Origin: Caryophanales bacterium UBA1245
GTDB lineage: Bacteria; Bacillota_I; Bacilli_A; ML615J-28; CAG-313
DNA: 8,676 bases
Direction: 5' to 3'
Assembly (NCBI GenBank): GCA_002308275.1
Contig: DBWF01000030.1
Location: 1-8,676 of the forward strand
Within the stretch, counting starts at the first letter, position 1; every line of letters begins with the position of its first letter. Positions 1 through 6,199 of the stretch are shown here, in pieces. A program made the position numbers and the translations under genes. The notes beneath the pieces are model-generated. The model was not told the DNA's origin and did no database searches. It saw only the letters and a list, made by a program, of their open reading frames with translations.

Positions 1-1
1 T

Positions 2-54
2 AAAAATATTTATTCTTTTATTTCTATATTTACAAAAATATTTATTCTTTTATT
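2..54. repeat. 21-bp direct repeat, 32-bp period
   Basis: The 21 bases at 2-22 recur exactly at 34-54, giving a tandem unit of 32 bp in about 1.7 copies. The sequence is almost purely A/T with a single C. It may be simple AT-rich slippage, and no function can be assigned. Confidence 0.7.
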
Positions 55-107
55 CTTAACCATATTTTTTATATACTTTGAATATAAAAGTATGAAAAAA
101 AATCGAC

Positions 108-119
108 AAAACGCGTTTT
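108..119. repeat. 12-bp perfect palindrome with CGCG core
   Basis: AAAACGCGTTTT reads the same on both strands. It stands out as a GC-containing core in a region that is otherwise nearly all A/T. It could be a dimer-binding site or chance; nothing else in the sequence assigns a role. Confidence 0.4.
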
Positions 120-304
120 TTTAGGCTGTTTTAAGAATAATTTGATCCTGAAACATAGGACAAAAAAACCATTTTTACACCTATATATATAATATAATGA
201 ATATACATATATAAATACAAAACTGGTGCCTAAATCGGAGTATTTTGAAATAATTGTCGATTTTTTATGTGGAAATTTTCGCTTGACAATATTTTTTCTA
301 AAAA

Positions 305-337
305 AGGCGTTTTTCTAGTAAAAATGCTTCGTTTTTT
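305..337 (+). terminator. Possible intrinsic terminator upstream of yaaA
   Basis: The core arms GCGTTTTT (307-314) and AAAAATGC (320-327) pair with one G-T wobble around a CTAGT loop. The stem extends by about two pairs on the outside (305-306 with 328-329). It is followed by CG and a run of six T. This could end transcription arriving from upstream before the yaaA promoter. The stem is AT-rich and the T run begins two bases late, so the call is tentative. Confidence 0.4.
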
Positions 338-364
338 ATTGATCGAAAAAAAGTAACAAATTTC

Positions 365-393
365 TTGAAAAACAGGTCTAAATGTGGTATAAT
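365..393 (+). promoter_or_regulatory. Sigma-A-type promoter of yaaA
   Basis: TTGAAA at 365-370 and TATAAT at 388-393 are separated by exactly 17 bp, close to the consensus for the housekeeping sigma factor. Transcription should start near 400, just before the yaaA ribosome binding site. No convincing terminator or second promoter is seen between here and gyrB, so this promoter may also feed the gyrase genes. Confidence 0.75.
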
Positions 394-418
394 AAAGTAT
401 AATTTAAAGGGGTGGCTT

Positions 419-625
419 ATGAACCACATAAAAATAGCTTCTGAGTACATAACTCTAGGCCAATTTCTTAAATATGCTGGCATTATTTCAGTCGGAGGAG
501 AGGCTAAAATAGCCGTTAAAACTCATAAAATACTCGTAAATGGTGCTTCTGAGGACCGCAGAGGCCGCAAATTATACCCTGGAGACCTCGTAAAAGTCGA
601 TAATAACACTTATAAAGTGGAGTAA
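419..625 (+). CDS. yaaA: S4 domain RNA-binding protein YaaA
   Basis: A small protein of 68 residues, matching the roughly 70-residue YaaA family that sits between dnaN and recF in Bacillota. Nearly the whole chain is one S4-type RNA-binding fold. The stretch TLGQFLKYAGII (about residues 12-23) is the first helix, followed by a Gly-Gly turn and AKIAVKTHKILVNG. It closes with the Arg-rich RRGRKLYPGD segment (about 46-55) and the strand VKVDN. The role is RNA binding, probably linked to ribosomes or rRNA; the exact target is not known from sequence. The ATG at 419 is chosen because AAAGGGG lies a few bases upstream. The frame opens further back to a TTG at 365, but that codon is the promoter -35 box and cannot be translated from this transcript. 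The gene is first in the unit leading to gyrBA. Confidence 0.88.
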   Translation: MNHIKIASEYITLGQFLKYAGIISVGGEAKIAVKTHKILVNGASEDRRGRKLYPGDLVKVDNNTYKVE

Positions 626-628
626 AGG

Positions 629-1370
629 TTTAAAATTAGTGAACTGGTATTATTAAATATTAGAATATTTAATAATACTAGGCTTGAGTTGCGTTCAATA
701 AGAGAATCAATCGTTTTGAGTAAGATAAGGCTGCTAGAATTTATTTAATTATTGACTGCTGCCCGATCTGCTAGGGCTTCCTCATAAACGGAGCACATTA
801 GCCGTATGGCTGAAGAATGGGGCTTTGTGGGGGCTTTAAAAGGTAAAAAACATCAAAAAAGCACCATTCTTTTAATTTCAAAGTATTGTTAAAAAATGAG
901 CCTTGATGATATAAAAAAGGGCAAAGTAAGTAATTACACTGGTTTTATGCATGTTGTGCTGACTGACGCTAACAACGCTAAATAGTGTTTGTGCCTCTTT
1001 GCTGAATCAGCGAAAATGATAGATTCTTTCTTATACAGAATTAGTAACGAGTACTAAAAAAAGCTATCCTCAGAAAGAAAACTCTTTTGTAAGAGACTAT
1101 CAATCGTTAGATGAATTGGATGAAATTATTACATCAAATTAAAGAGCACCACTGCTGTTTTATTAAGGTGATTAACATACACTTAAATTGTGTTTGTAAG
1201 TTTGTTTCTATGCGGGCAAGAAATGTAGTGTTCCTCTTATAGGTTCATTTTCAAAAGCTGATTAATCTCAACTCGAAATTAATGAAGTAAGTTGTTGGGA
1301 TGTAACAATTGTTTTATTAGATAATGTGCCTGGAGAATTAGATTCTGTTCGCTAAAATATTTTAGTTTAA
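629..1370 (+). pseudogene. recF: Decayed recF (recombination mediator ATPase) remnant
   Basis: This is what remains of recF, whose product loads RecA at gaps with RecO and RecR. Reading codons from 629 gives KISELVLLNIRIFNN and LRSIRESIVLS, like the RecF N-terminus. Then follow KIRLLEFI*LLTAARSARASS*TE (722-793; compare GKTNLLEAIYLL..ARS.R..), GKVSNYTGFMHVVL (920-961; compare LSxYxGxxxxVxF) and KMIDSFLYRISNEY (1013-1054; compare RRRFLD). In-frame stops lie at 746, 785, 890, 983, 1055 and 1091, and the start codon position reads TTT. From about 1092 the similarity moves to another frame. There it ends in YAGKKCSV (1209-1232; the GQQR signature region) and DVTIVLLDNVPGELDSVR (1299-1352; Walker B region LLLDDVxSELDxxR), with more stops at 1140, 1164, 1173, 1197, 1263 and 1353. 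Most of Walker A and much of the middle are deleted: 742 bp against about 1.1 kb intact. Position between yaaA and gyrB is the conserved place for recF. The identification is by eye, from remembered RecF sequences. Confidence 0.9.
644..681. repeat. 38-bp near-perfect palindrome inside the recF remnant
   Basis: The 15 bases at 647-661 are the exact reverse complement of 664-678 around a two-base centre (AG). Three more outer pairs (644-646 with 679-681) include one G-T wobble. On RNA this would form a long AT-rich hairpin 19 nt after the yaaA stop codon. No T run follows it, so it is not a standard intrinsic terminator. It might protect or end the yaaA message, or bind a dimeric protein. Confidence 0.85.
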
Positions 1371-1402
1371 TTATTTAATAAGTAAATATTAAAAATTTAG
1401 AT

Positions 1403-1409
1403 AGGAGGG
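1403..1409 (+). promoter_or_regulatory. gyrB ribosome binding site, decides the start
   Basis: AGGAGG at 1403-1408 is a perfect Shine-Dalgarno core. It is only one base from the ATG at 1410 but seven bases from the ATG at 1416. The normal spacing of 5-9 bases selects 1416 as the gyrB start. Confidence 0.8.
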
Positions 1410-1415
1410 ATGAAG

Positions 1416-3347
1416 ATGGATCTTGATGAAAAAAAGCTTAATGAAGAAGTAGATTCATATAATTCCAGTAGTATTCAAGTATTAGAAGGGCTAGAAGCCG
1501 TCCGTAAAAGACCAGGTATGTACATTGGTACGACTGGTCCAAGAGGGCTTCATCATCTGGTTTGGGAAATCGTAGATAATGCGGTTGATGAAGCAATGGC
1601 TGGGTTCTGCAACGAAATTGATGTTGAAATTTTTGGGGATAACTTAATAAAGGTTGTGGATAACGGTCGCGGTATGCCCACTGATATCCATCCAAAGACG
1701 CATGTTTCTACAATTGAGACTATTTTTACTGTTTTACACGCAGGCGGTAAATTTGATAGCAAGAGCTATAAAGTCTCTGGTGGTTTGCACGGAGTTGGAG
1801 CTTCAGTTGTTAATGCTTTAAGTGAATGGTTAGAGGTTTATGTAGAACGTGATGGTGAAAAATACTATCAAAAGTTTATCCGTGGTAAATCAGTTGAACC
1901 ATTAAAGATCATTGGCGAGACAACAAGACGTGGTAGTACCGTTGTTTTTAAACCTGATGCACAGATTTTTAAAGAAACAACTGTGTTTGACTATGAAACG
2001 TTAAGACATAGACTTCAACAATTAGCCTTCTTAAATAAAGGATTAAAGATTAATATTGCTGATACGAGAAATCCTGAACAAATAAAAAAGGCCTCATATT
2101 GCTATGATGGCGGTATTGTAGAATATATTAAATTTTTAAACAAAGCTAAAACAGCTTTACATAACGATGTAATCTATATTGAACAAGAAGTAGAAGGCGT
2201 TATTCTAGAGATTGCTTTCCAATATACTGATGACTATACTTCAAATATTTATTCGTTTGTTAATAACATTCATACACCTGAAGGCGGAACACATGAAGAA
2301 GGTTTTAGAACTAGTTTAACTAGAATTTTAAATAATTATGCTAAAAACAATAACCTACTTAAAAAAGATGAAGGCTTGTCAGGCGATGATGTTCGTGAAG
2401 GATTAACTGCAATTGTTTCTTGTCAAATTAGTGAACCACAATTTGAAGGGCAAACCAAGACTAAACTAGGTAATACTGAGGTTCGTCGGATTGCTTCACA
2501 AATTATGAGTGATCAATTTGATGCATATTTGAAAGAAAATCCAGCAAGCGCTAAAGCTATTTTAGAAAAAGCGCTTCTAGCTTTAAGAGCAAGAATTGCT
2601 GCAAAGAAAGCGCGCGACGCCACACGCCGAAAGAGTCCACTTGATTCACTTGGCTTTGCATCTAAGCTTGCAGACTGCCGAAGTAAAGATCCAGCAATCT
2701 CTGAAATGTACATCGTCGAAGGGGATTCCGCCGGTGGAAGCGCAAAACAAGGCCGGGATAGCTTATTCCAAGCAATCTTACCTTTAAGAGGTAAAGTATT
2801 GAATGTTGAAAAAGCTAGAGAAGATCGTATTTTAAGTAACAAAGAAATTATTTCAATTATTCAAGCTATTGGTACAGGTATCAAAGATGAATTCGTTTTA
2901 GAGAATGCTCGTTATAATAAAATCGTTATTATGACCGATGCCGACGTCGATGGCGCCCATATTACAACTTTGCTTTTAACCTTTTTTTACCGCTATATGA
3001 AACCTTTGATCGAAAAGGGCTATATTTACCTAGCTATGCCTCCATTGTTCAAAATTTCGCAAAATAAGCGGGTAGAATACGCTTATAGCGATGAAGAGCT
3101 CGAACAAAAACTAGCTAATTTCTCAGGAAAGCCTAATATTCAACGTTATAAAGGATTGGGCGAAATGAATCCTGAACAGTTATGGGAGACCACAATGGAC
3201 CCAGCAGTTAGAACTTTAATCAGAGTTTCAATCGAAGATACAATTGAAGCAGACCGTATTTTTAGTACTCTAATGGGTGATGATGTAGAACCAAGAAGAG
3301 AATTTATCGAAGAAAATGCTGTCTTCGTTAAGAATTTGGATATTTAG
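1416..3347 (+). CDS. gyrB: DNA gyrase subunit B
   Basis: The ATPase subunit of DNA gyrase, which with GyrA introduces negative supercoils using ATP. It has 643 residues, close to the roughly 640 usual in Bacillota and lacking the large insert of enterobacterial GyrB. The GHKL ATPase domain shows HHLVWEIVDNAVDEA (catalytic Glu51, Mg-binding Asn55), VDNGRGMP (Asp82 and the Gly loop) and the ATP lid GGLHGVGASVVNAL (122-135). A transducer domain follows, with QTKTKLGN (346-353). The TOPRIM domain has EGDSAGG (435-441, Glu435) and DADVDGAH (508-515), the metal-binding acidic residues. The C-terminal IQRYKGLGEMNPEQLWETTM (575-594) is a gyrase B signature. All catalytic residues are present. An upstream ATG at 1410 is in frame but too close to the ribosome binding site. 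The gene follows the recF remnant directly, and its TAG stop lies within the gyrA ribosome binding region. Confidence 0.98.
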   Translation: MDLDEKKLNEEVDSYNSSSIQVLEGLEAVRKRPGMYIGTTGPRGLHHLVWEIVDNAVDEAMAGFCNEIDVEIFGDNLIKVVDNGRGMPTDIHPKTHVSTIETIFTVLHAGGKFDSKSYKVSGGLHGVGASVVNALSEWLEVYVERDGEKYYQKFIRGKSVEPLKIIGETTRRGSTVVFKPDAQIFKETTVFDYETLRHRLQQLAFLNKGLKINIADTRNPEQIKKASYCYDGGIVEYIKFLNKAKTALHNDVIYIEQEVEGVILEIAFQYTDDYTSNIYSFVNNIHTPEGGTHEEGFRTSLTRILNNYAKNNNLLKKDEGLSGDDVREGLTAIVSCQISEPQFEGQTKTKLGNTEVRRIASQIMSDQFDAYLKENPASAKAILEKALLALRARIAAKKARDATRRKSPLDSLGFASKLADCRSKDPAISEMYIVEGDSAGGSAKQGRDSLFQAILPLRGKVLNVEKAREDRILSNKEIISIIQAIGTGIKDEFVLENARYNKIVIMTDADVDGAHITTLLLTFFYRYMKPLIEKGYIYLAMPPLFKISQNKRVEYAYSDEELEQKLANFSGKPNIQRYKGLGEMNPEQLWETTMDPAVRTLIRVSIEDTIEADRIFSTLMGDDVEPRREFIEENAVFVKNLDI

Positions 3348-3351
3348 GTGA
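3346..3351 (+). promoter_or_regulatory. gyrA ribosome binding site overlapping gyrB stop
   Basis: AGGTGA at 3346-3351 includes the last two bases of the gyrB TAG stop and sits five bases before the ATG at 3357. A GTG at 3348 is in frame, but it lies within this ribosome binding site and has none of its own, so the ATG is preferred. The overlap suggests that gyrA translation is coupled to gyrB. Confidence 0.7.
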
Positions 3352-3356
3352 TCGAT

Positions 3357-5972
3357 ATGGAAAAAGAAAATACCATAATTGAAGAACAAGAAGAAAATAG
3401 ATTACCTATTGGTGTATTAGAAGTTGATTTAAATCACGAAATGAAAGAGTCTTTCTTAAGTTATGCAATGAGTGTTATTGTTGCGCGTGCTCTTCCAGAT
3501 GTTCGTGATGGTATGAAACCAGTTCATCGTAGAATTTTATACGCGATGCACACTTTAAATAACTATTATAACCAGCCACATAAGAAATCAGCTCGTATCG
3601 TTGGTGACGTTATTGGTAAATATCACCCACATGGTGATACAGCTGTTTATGAAGCCATGGTTAGAATGGCTCAAGACTTCAGTTATCGTTATCCTTTAGT
3701 TGATGGACACGGTAATTTTGGTTCGGTCGATGGTGATGGTGCCGCAGCAATGCGTTATACCGAAGCCAGAATGAGTAAACTTGCGGCTGAATTGTTGAGA
3801 GATTTAGATAAGAATACTGTAAACTTTACAGATAACTATGATGGAACCGAACAAGAACCTACAGTTTTACCTTGCCGGTTTCCTAACCTTTTAGTAAATG
3901 GTGCTTCAGGTATCGCGGTTGGTATGGCAACAAACATTCCACCACACAATCTTACTGAAGCAATCAATGCCACTCTTGCTTTATTAAAGAACCCAAATGC
4001 AACCATTGATGAATTATTAACTCATATGTGTGCCCCTGATTTTCCAACTGGTGGCATCATTATGGGTACAGATGAAGTATATAAAGCATACACAACTGGT
4101 ATTGGTACTGTTACAGTTAGAGCAAAAACCCAAATTGTTAAGTTAAAAAACGGTAAACAAGAAATTGTTATCAAAGAAATCCCATATCAAGTAAACAAAA
4201 CTCGTTTAATTGATCGGATTGCTGAAATTGCAAAGAATAAAATTATTGAAGGTGTCACCGATTTAAGAGATGAATCTTCAAGAAAAGGTTTAAGAATTAT
4301 TGTCGAATTAAGAAAAGACGCTAATGCTAACGTTGTTTTAAATAATTTGTTTAAACATACCCAAATGCAAACAACTTATGGTATCAACATGCTAGCGTTA
4401 GACCATGGTCAACCACGCGTCTTTAATTTAAAAGACTTGTTAAGTGCTTATATCGAACACCAAATTGAAGTAATCACTAGAAGAACTCAATATGATTTAG
4501 ACAAAGCAAAAGCAAGACTGCACATTGTTGAAGGTTTATTAATTGCTTTAGCATCAATTGATGAAGTAATTAAAGTTATTAAAGAATCTGCTACTCCTGA
4601 TATTGCATCTGCACAACTTGTTGAAAAGTTTGTCTTAACTGATATTCAAGCTAAAGCAATTCTTGATATGCGTCTTCAAACTTTAACAGGCTTACAAGTT
4701 AGTAAATTAGAAGAAGAAGCTGAAAAACTTCGTCAAACAGTTGAAGAATTAACAGCAATCCTCGCTTCTGATGAATTAAAACGCGATCTTGTTGAAAAAG
4801 AATTAACGGAAATCCGCGATAAGTATGGTGATGCTCGCCGTAGTGAAATTGATTTAACTAGTGAAATGGAAGTTAATAACGAAGATTTAATTAATGTTGA
4901 AGATGTTATTATTACCATCACTAATAAAGGTTATATCAAACGGATGAATGTGGGTACTTACAGAGCCCAACGTCGTGGTGGCAAAGGAATTACGGGCACT
5001 AAGATGCAAGGTGATGACTTTGTTGAGCACATCATTTATACATCAAGCCATGATAATTTATTATTCTTTACTAATCTTGGTAAAGTATTTATCAAGAAAG
5101 CTTATGAAATTAGATCTGAAAGTAGAGTATCTAAAGGTATTCCACTTGTTAACTTATTAAGTTTCGAAGAAGGCGAAAAGTTAGCCGCGATCATCAATTG
5201 TAAATCAATTGATCAAGGTGGTTATTTAATCTTTGCCACTAAAAAAGGTATTGTTAAAAAGACTGAATTAATCCAATACAAGAACATTAGAAGTACTGGT
5301 ATTCGTGCAATTAGTTTAAATGACGACGATGAATTAATCCAAGTTGCTTTAACTGATGGTACTAAAGAAATTATTTTAGGTGCTTCTAATGGTAAAGCAG
5401 TTAGATTTAATGAAAGCTTTGTTCGTTCATCTAAACGTGCCGCGCAAGGTGTAAGTGGAATTAAAGTAGCCCCTGGTGAAAAACTAATTGGAATGTGTAT
5501 TGTTAATGCGGAAAACGATGAAATCATTATTCTTACATCAAATGGATTTGGTAAGAGAACAATGGTTGAATCATTTAAATCAAAAGGTAGAGCTGGTAAA
5601 GGCGTTAAATTTATGAATTTAACACCAAAGAATGGTATTCCAGTTTGTCTTCGTCCAGTTACTGGTGATGATGATTTAATTGTTATTACTGATAAAGGTA
5701 TGATTGTAAGAACTCACCTAGATCAAATATCAACAATTGGTCGTGATACACAAGGTGTACGAATTGTTTCACTTTATGAAGGTCACAGCGTAGCATCAAT
5801 TGCGATTGTTCCACGCGGCGATGATGAAGATGAAGATCAACCAGACATTGATCAAGAAGAAGAATTATACGAAGAACCAATTCACGAAGTTAATTTCGAA
5901 CAAGTCGATGAAGACAGTGATGATTTTGAAGAGAGTGAAGAGGACTCTTTTGAAGATGATTCTGATATTTAA
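3357..5972 (+). CDS. gyrA: DNA gyrase subunit A
   Basis: The DNA-cleaving and wrapping subunit of gyrase, 871 residues from the ATG at 3357. The winged-helix breakage-reunion domain contains the quinolone-determining segment HPHGDTAVYE (90-99) and AMRYTEARMS with catalytic Tyr134. The tower and coiled-coil regions follow to about residue 500. The C-terminal beta-pinwheel carries the GyrA box QRRGGKG (538-544), which marks gyrase rather than topoisomerase IV ParC and is needed for DNA wrapping. The last 51 residues (821-871) form a strongly acidic tail with runs of Asp and Glu. Bacillus-type GyrA is nearer 820 residues, so the extra length is largely this tail. At the Ser83 and Asp87 positions of E. 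coli the protein has Thr95 and Glu99. Both occur naturally in other bacteria and alone do not show resistance. The unit closes with a strong terminator overlapping the stop codon. Confidence 0.98.
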   Translation: MEKENTIIEEQEENRLPIGVLEVDLNHEMKESFLSYAMSVIVARALPDVRDGMKPVHRRILYAMHTLNNYYNQPHKKSARIVGDVIGKYHPHGDTAVYEAMVRMAQDFSYRYPLVDGHGNFGSVDGDGAAAMRYTEARMSKLAAELLRDLDKNTVNFTDNYDGTEQEPTVLPCRFPNLLVNGASGIAVGMATNIPPHNLTEAINATLALLKNPNATIDELLTHMCAPDFPTGGIIMGTDEVYKAYTTGIGTVTVRAKTQIVKLKNGKQEIVIKEIPYQVNKTRLIDRIAEIAKNKIIEGVTDLRDESSRKGLRIIVELRKDANANVVLNNLFKHTQMQTTYGINMLALDHGQPRVFNLKDLLSAYIEHQIEVITRRTQYDLDKAKARLHIVEGLLIALASIDEVIKVIKESATPDIASAQLVEKFVLTDIQAKAILDMRLQTLTGLQVSKLEEEAEKLRQTVEELTAILASDELKRDLVEKELTEIRDKYGDARRSEIDLTSEMEVNNEDLINVEDVIITITNKGYIKRMNVGTYRAQRRGGKGITGTKMQGDDFVEHIIYTSSHDNLLFFTNLGKVFIKKAYEIRSESRVSKGIPLVNLLSFEEGEKLAAIINCKSIDQGGYLIFATKKGIVKKTELIQYKNIRSTGIRAISLNDDDELIQVALTDGTKEIILGASNGKAVRFNESFVRSSKRAAQGVSGIKVAPGEKLIGMCIVNAENDEIIILTSNGFGKRTMVESFKSKGRAGKGVKFMNLTPKNGIPVCLRPVTGDDDLIVITDKGMIVRTHLDQISTIGRDTQGVRIVSLYEGHSVASIAIVPRGDDEDEDQPDIDQEEELYEEPIHEVNFEQVDEDSDDFEESEEDSFEDDSDI

Positions 5973-5997
5973 AAAGAAGGGGATAACCCTTCTTTTT
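5971..5997 (+). terminator. Intrinsic terminator of gyrA
   Basis: An 11-bp perfect stem (AAAAAGAAGGG 5971-5981 with CCCTTCTTTTT 5987-5997) around a short loop of about five bases starts on the gyrA stop codon. The 3' arm itself ends in T5 followed by GTT. The A run on the 5' side means it could also work on the minus strand. Confidence 0.88.
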
Positions 5998-6009
5998 GTT
6001 ACTATTTTG

Positions 6010-6038
6010 TTGTCGAATTTTTTAAATCGATGTATAAT
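6010..6038 (+). promoter_or_regulatory. Promoter of the TPP riboswitch-thiT unit
   Basis: TTGTCG at 6010-6015 and a perfect TATAAT at 6033-6038 are 17 bp apart. Transcription would start near 6045, right at the beginning of the TPP aptamer. This fits the short leader typical of riboswitches. Confidence 0.7.
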
Positions 6039-6042
6039 TATT

Positions 6043-6128
6043 TTGTCATGGGAGCTATTGGTGCTGAGAGGTTACTAAATCACAGTAACGACCATTTAAC
6101 CTGATCTAGGTAATGCTAGCGTAGGGAC
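6043..6128 (+). ncRNA. TPP (THI-box) riboswitch aptamer
   Basis: The conserved THI-box blocks are present in order. CTGAGA at 6064-6069 is followed by a variable stem (GTTACT 6071-6076 with AGTAAC 6084-6089). Next comes ACCTGATCT at 6099-6107, then TAATGCTAGCGTAGGGA at 6111-6127. These are the elements that recognise the pyrimidine and pyrophosphate parts of thiamine pyrophosphate. The aptamer lies immediately before thiT and a terminator hairpin, so ligand binding should switch off transcription when TPP is plentiful. The outer boundaries are approximate. Confidence 0.95.
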
Positions 6129-6160
6129 TTTTTAATAATGCCTTTTTACGCTTGCTATTA
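6111..6160 (+). promoter_or_regulatory. Antiterminator pairing of the TPP riboswitch
   Basis: Bases 6111-6123 (the 3' strand of the aptamer) can pair with 6147-6160 as 13 positions, with one mismatch and one bulged base: TAAT with ATTA, GC with GC, AGCGTA with TACGCT. This uses aptamer bases and also the 5' arm of the terminator. It therefore excludes both and is the expected ligand-free, transcription-on state. Confidence 0.7.
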
Positions 6161-6185
6161 ATCCCCCGTGATTAATAGTTTTTTT
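6155..6185 (+). terminator. Riboswitch-controlled terminator before thiT
   Basis: A nine-pair stem, CTATTAATC (6155-6163) with GATTAATAG (6170-6178), loop CCCCGT, is followed by seven T (6179-6185). It lies just before the thiT ribosome binding site AAGGAG (6188-6193). It is the expression platform of the TPP riboswitch. Confidence 0.88.
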
Positions 6186-6199
6186 GTAAGGAGAAAAAA

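Larger units (their letters stand above)
1..364. other. AT-rich non-coding spacer upstream of yaaA
   Basis: No convincing coding region is seen on either strand. The stretch is dominated by A/T runs and alternating AT around 181-219. It contains a 21-bp direct repeat (2-22 and 34-54), a 12-bp palindrome centred on CGCG (108-119), a 13-bp inverted repeat at long range (97-109 with 254-266), an isolated TTGACA (283-288) with no good -10 at 17 bp, and a terminator-like hairpin (305-337). In related bacteria dnaN lies just before yaaA. It is not in this window, so either the gap is unusually long or yaaA heads its own unit here. No cluster of DnaA boxes supports calling this an origin. Confidence 0.6.

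Noticed and set aside
97..266. TCGACAA and TTGTCGA elements as Spo0A-type sites
   Set aside because: The Spo0A core is TGTCGAA; these read TGTCGAT. Nothing else in the window indicates sporulation control.
268..393. Possible DnaA boxes (TGTGGAAAT at 268-276, TGTGGTATA at 383-391)
   Set aside because: They match the box TGTGGATAA at only 7 and 6 of 9 positions, and there is no cluster. The second is part of the promoter region. Not enough for an origin.
298..483. Minus-strand open frame of 61 codons over the yaaA promoter
   Set aside because: It lies across the yaaA promoter and start, has no recognisable motif and is rich in Phe/Lys from A/T runs; it looks like a chance frame.
626..1409. 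Recoding or stop-codon reassignment to explain the readable recF
   Set aside because: The similarity also needs a change of frame, a lost start codon, a deleted Walker A and a missing middle. Intact neighbours use TAA and TAG as true stops and have none internally.
626..1409. Structured non-coding RNA filling the yaaA-gyrB gap
   Set aside because: Apart from the palindrome at 644-681, the segment is explained by recF similarity, and I see no other conserved RNA signature.
2513..2842. 109-codon minus-strand frame inside gyrB
   Set aside because: It is antisense to the TOPRIM-coding part of an unmistakable gyrB and has no ribosome binding site or family motif.
3624..3653. Fluoroquinolone-resistance mutation in gyrA (Thr95, Glu99)
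   Set aside because: Thr at the Ser83 position and Glu at the Asp87 position are natural in many bacteria; without a wild-type relative no resistance can be claimed.
5800..6078. Plus-strand frame of 92 codons overlapping the gyrA end, terminator and riboswitch
   Set aside because: It is out of frame with the acidic gyrA tail (GAT/GAA read as Met/Lys/Ile) and continues through a terminator and promoter.
6043..6128. Folate riboswitch or FolT assignment for the 6200-6835 transporter
   Set aside because: The leader has the THI-box blocks CTGAGA and ACCTGATCT and the protein has the ThiT-type DYxIAF segment, so thiamine fits and folate does not.
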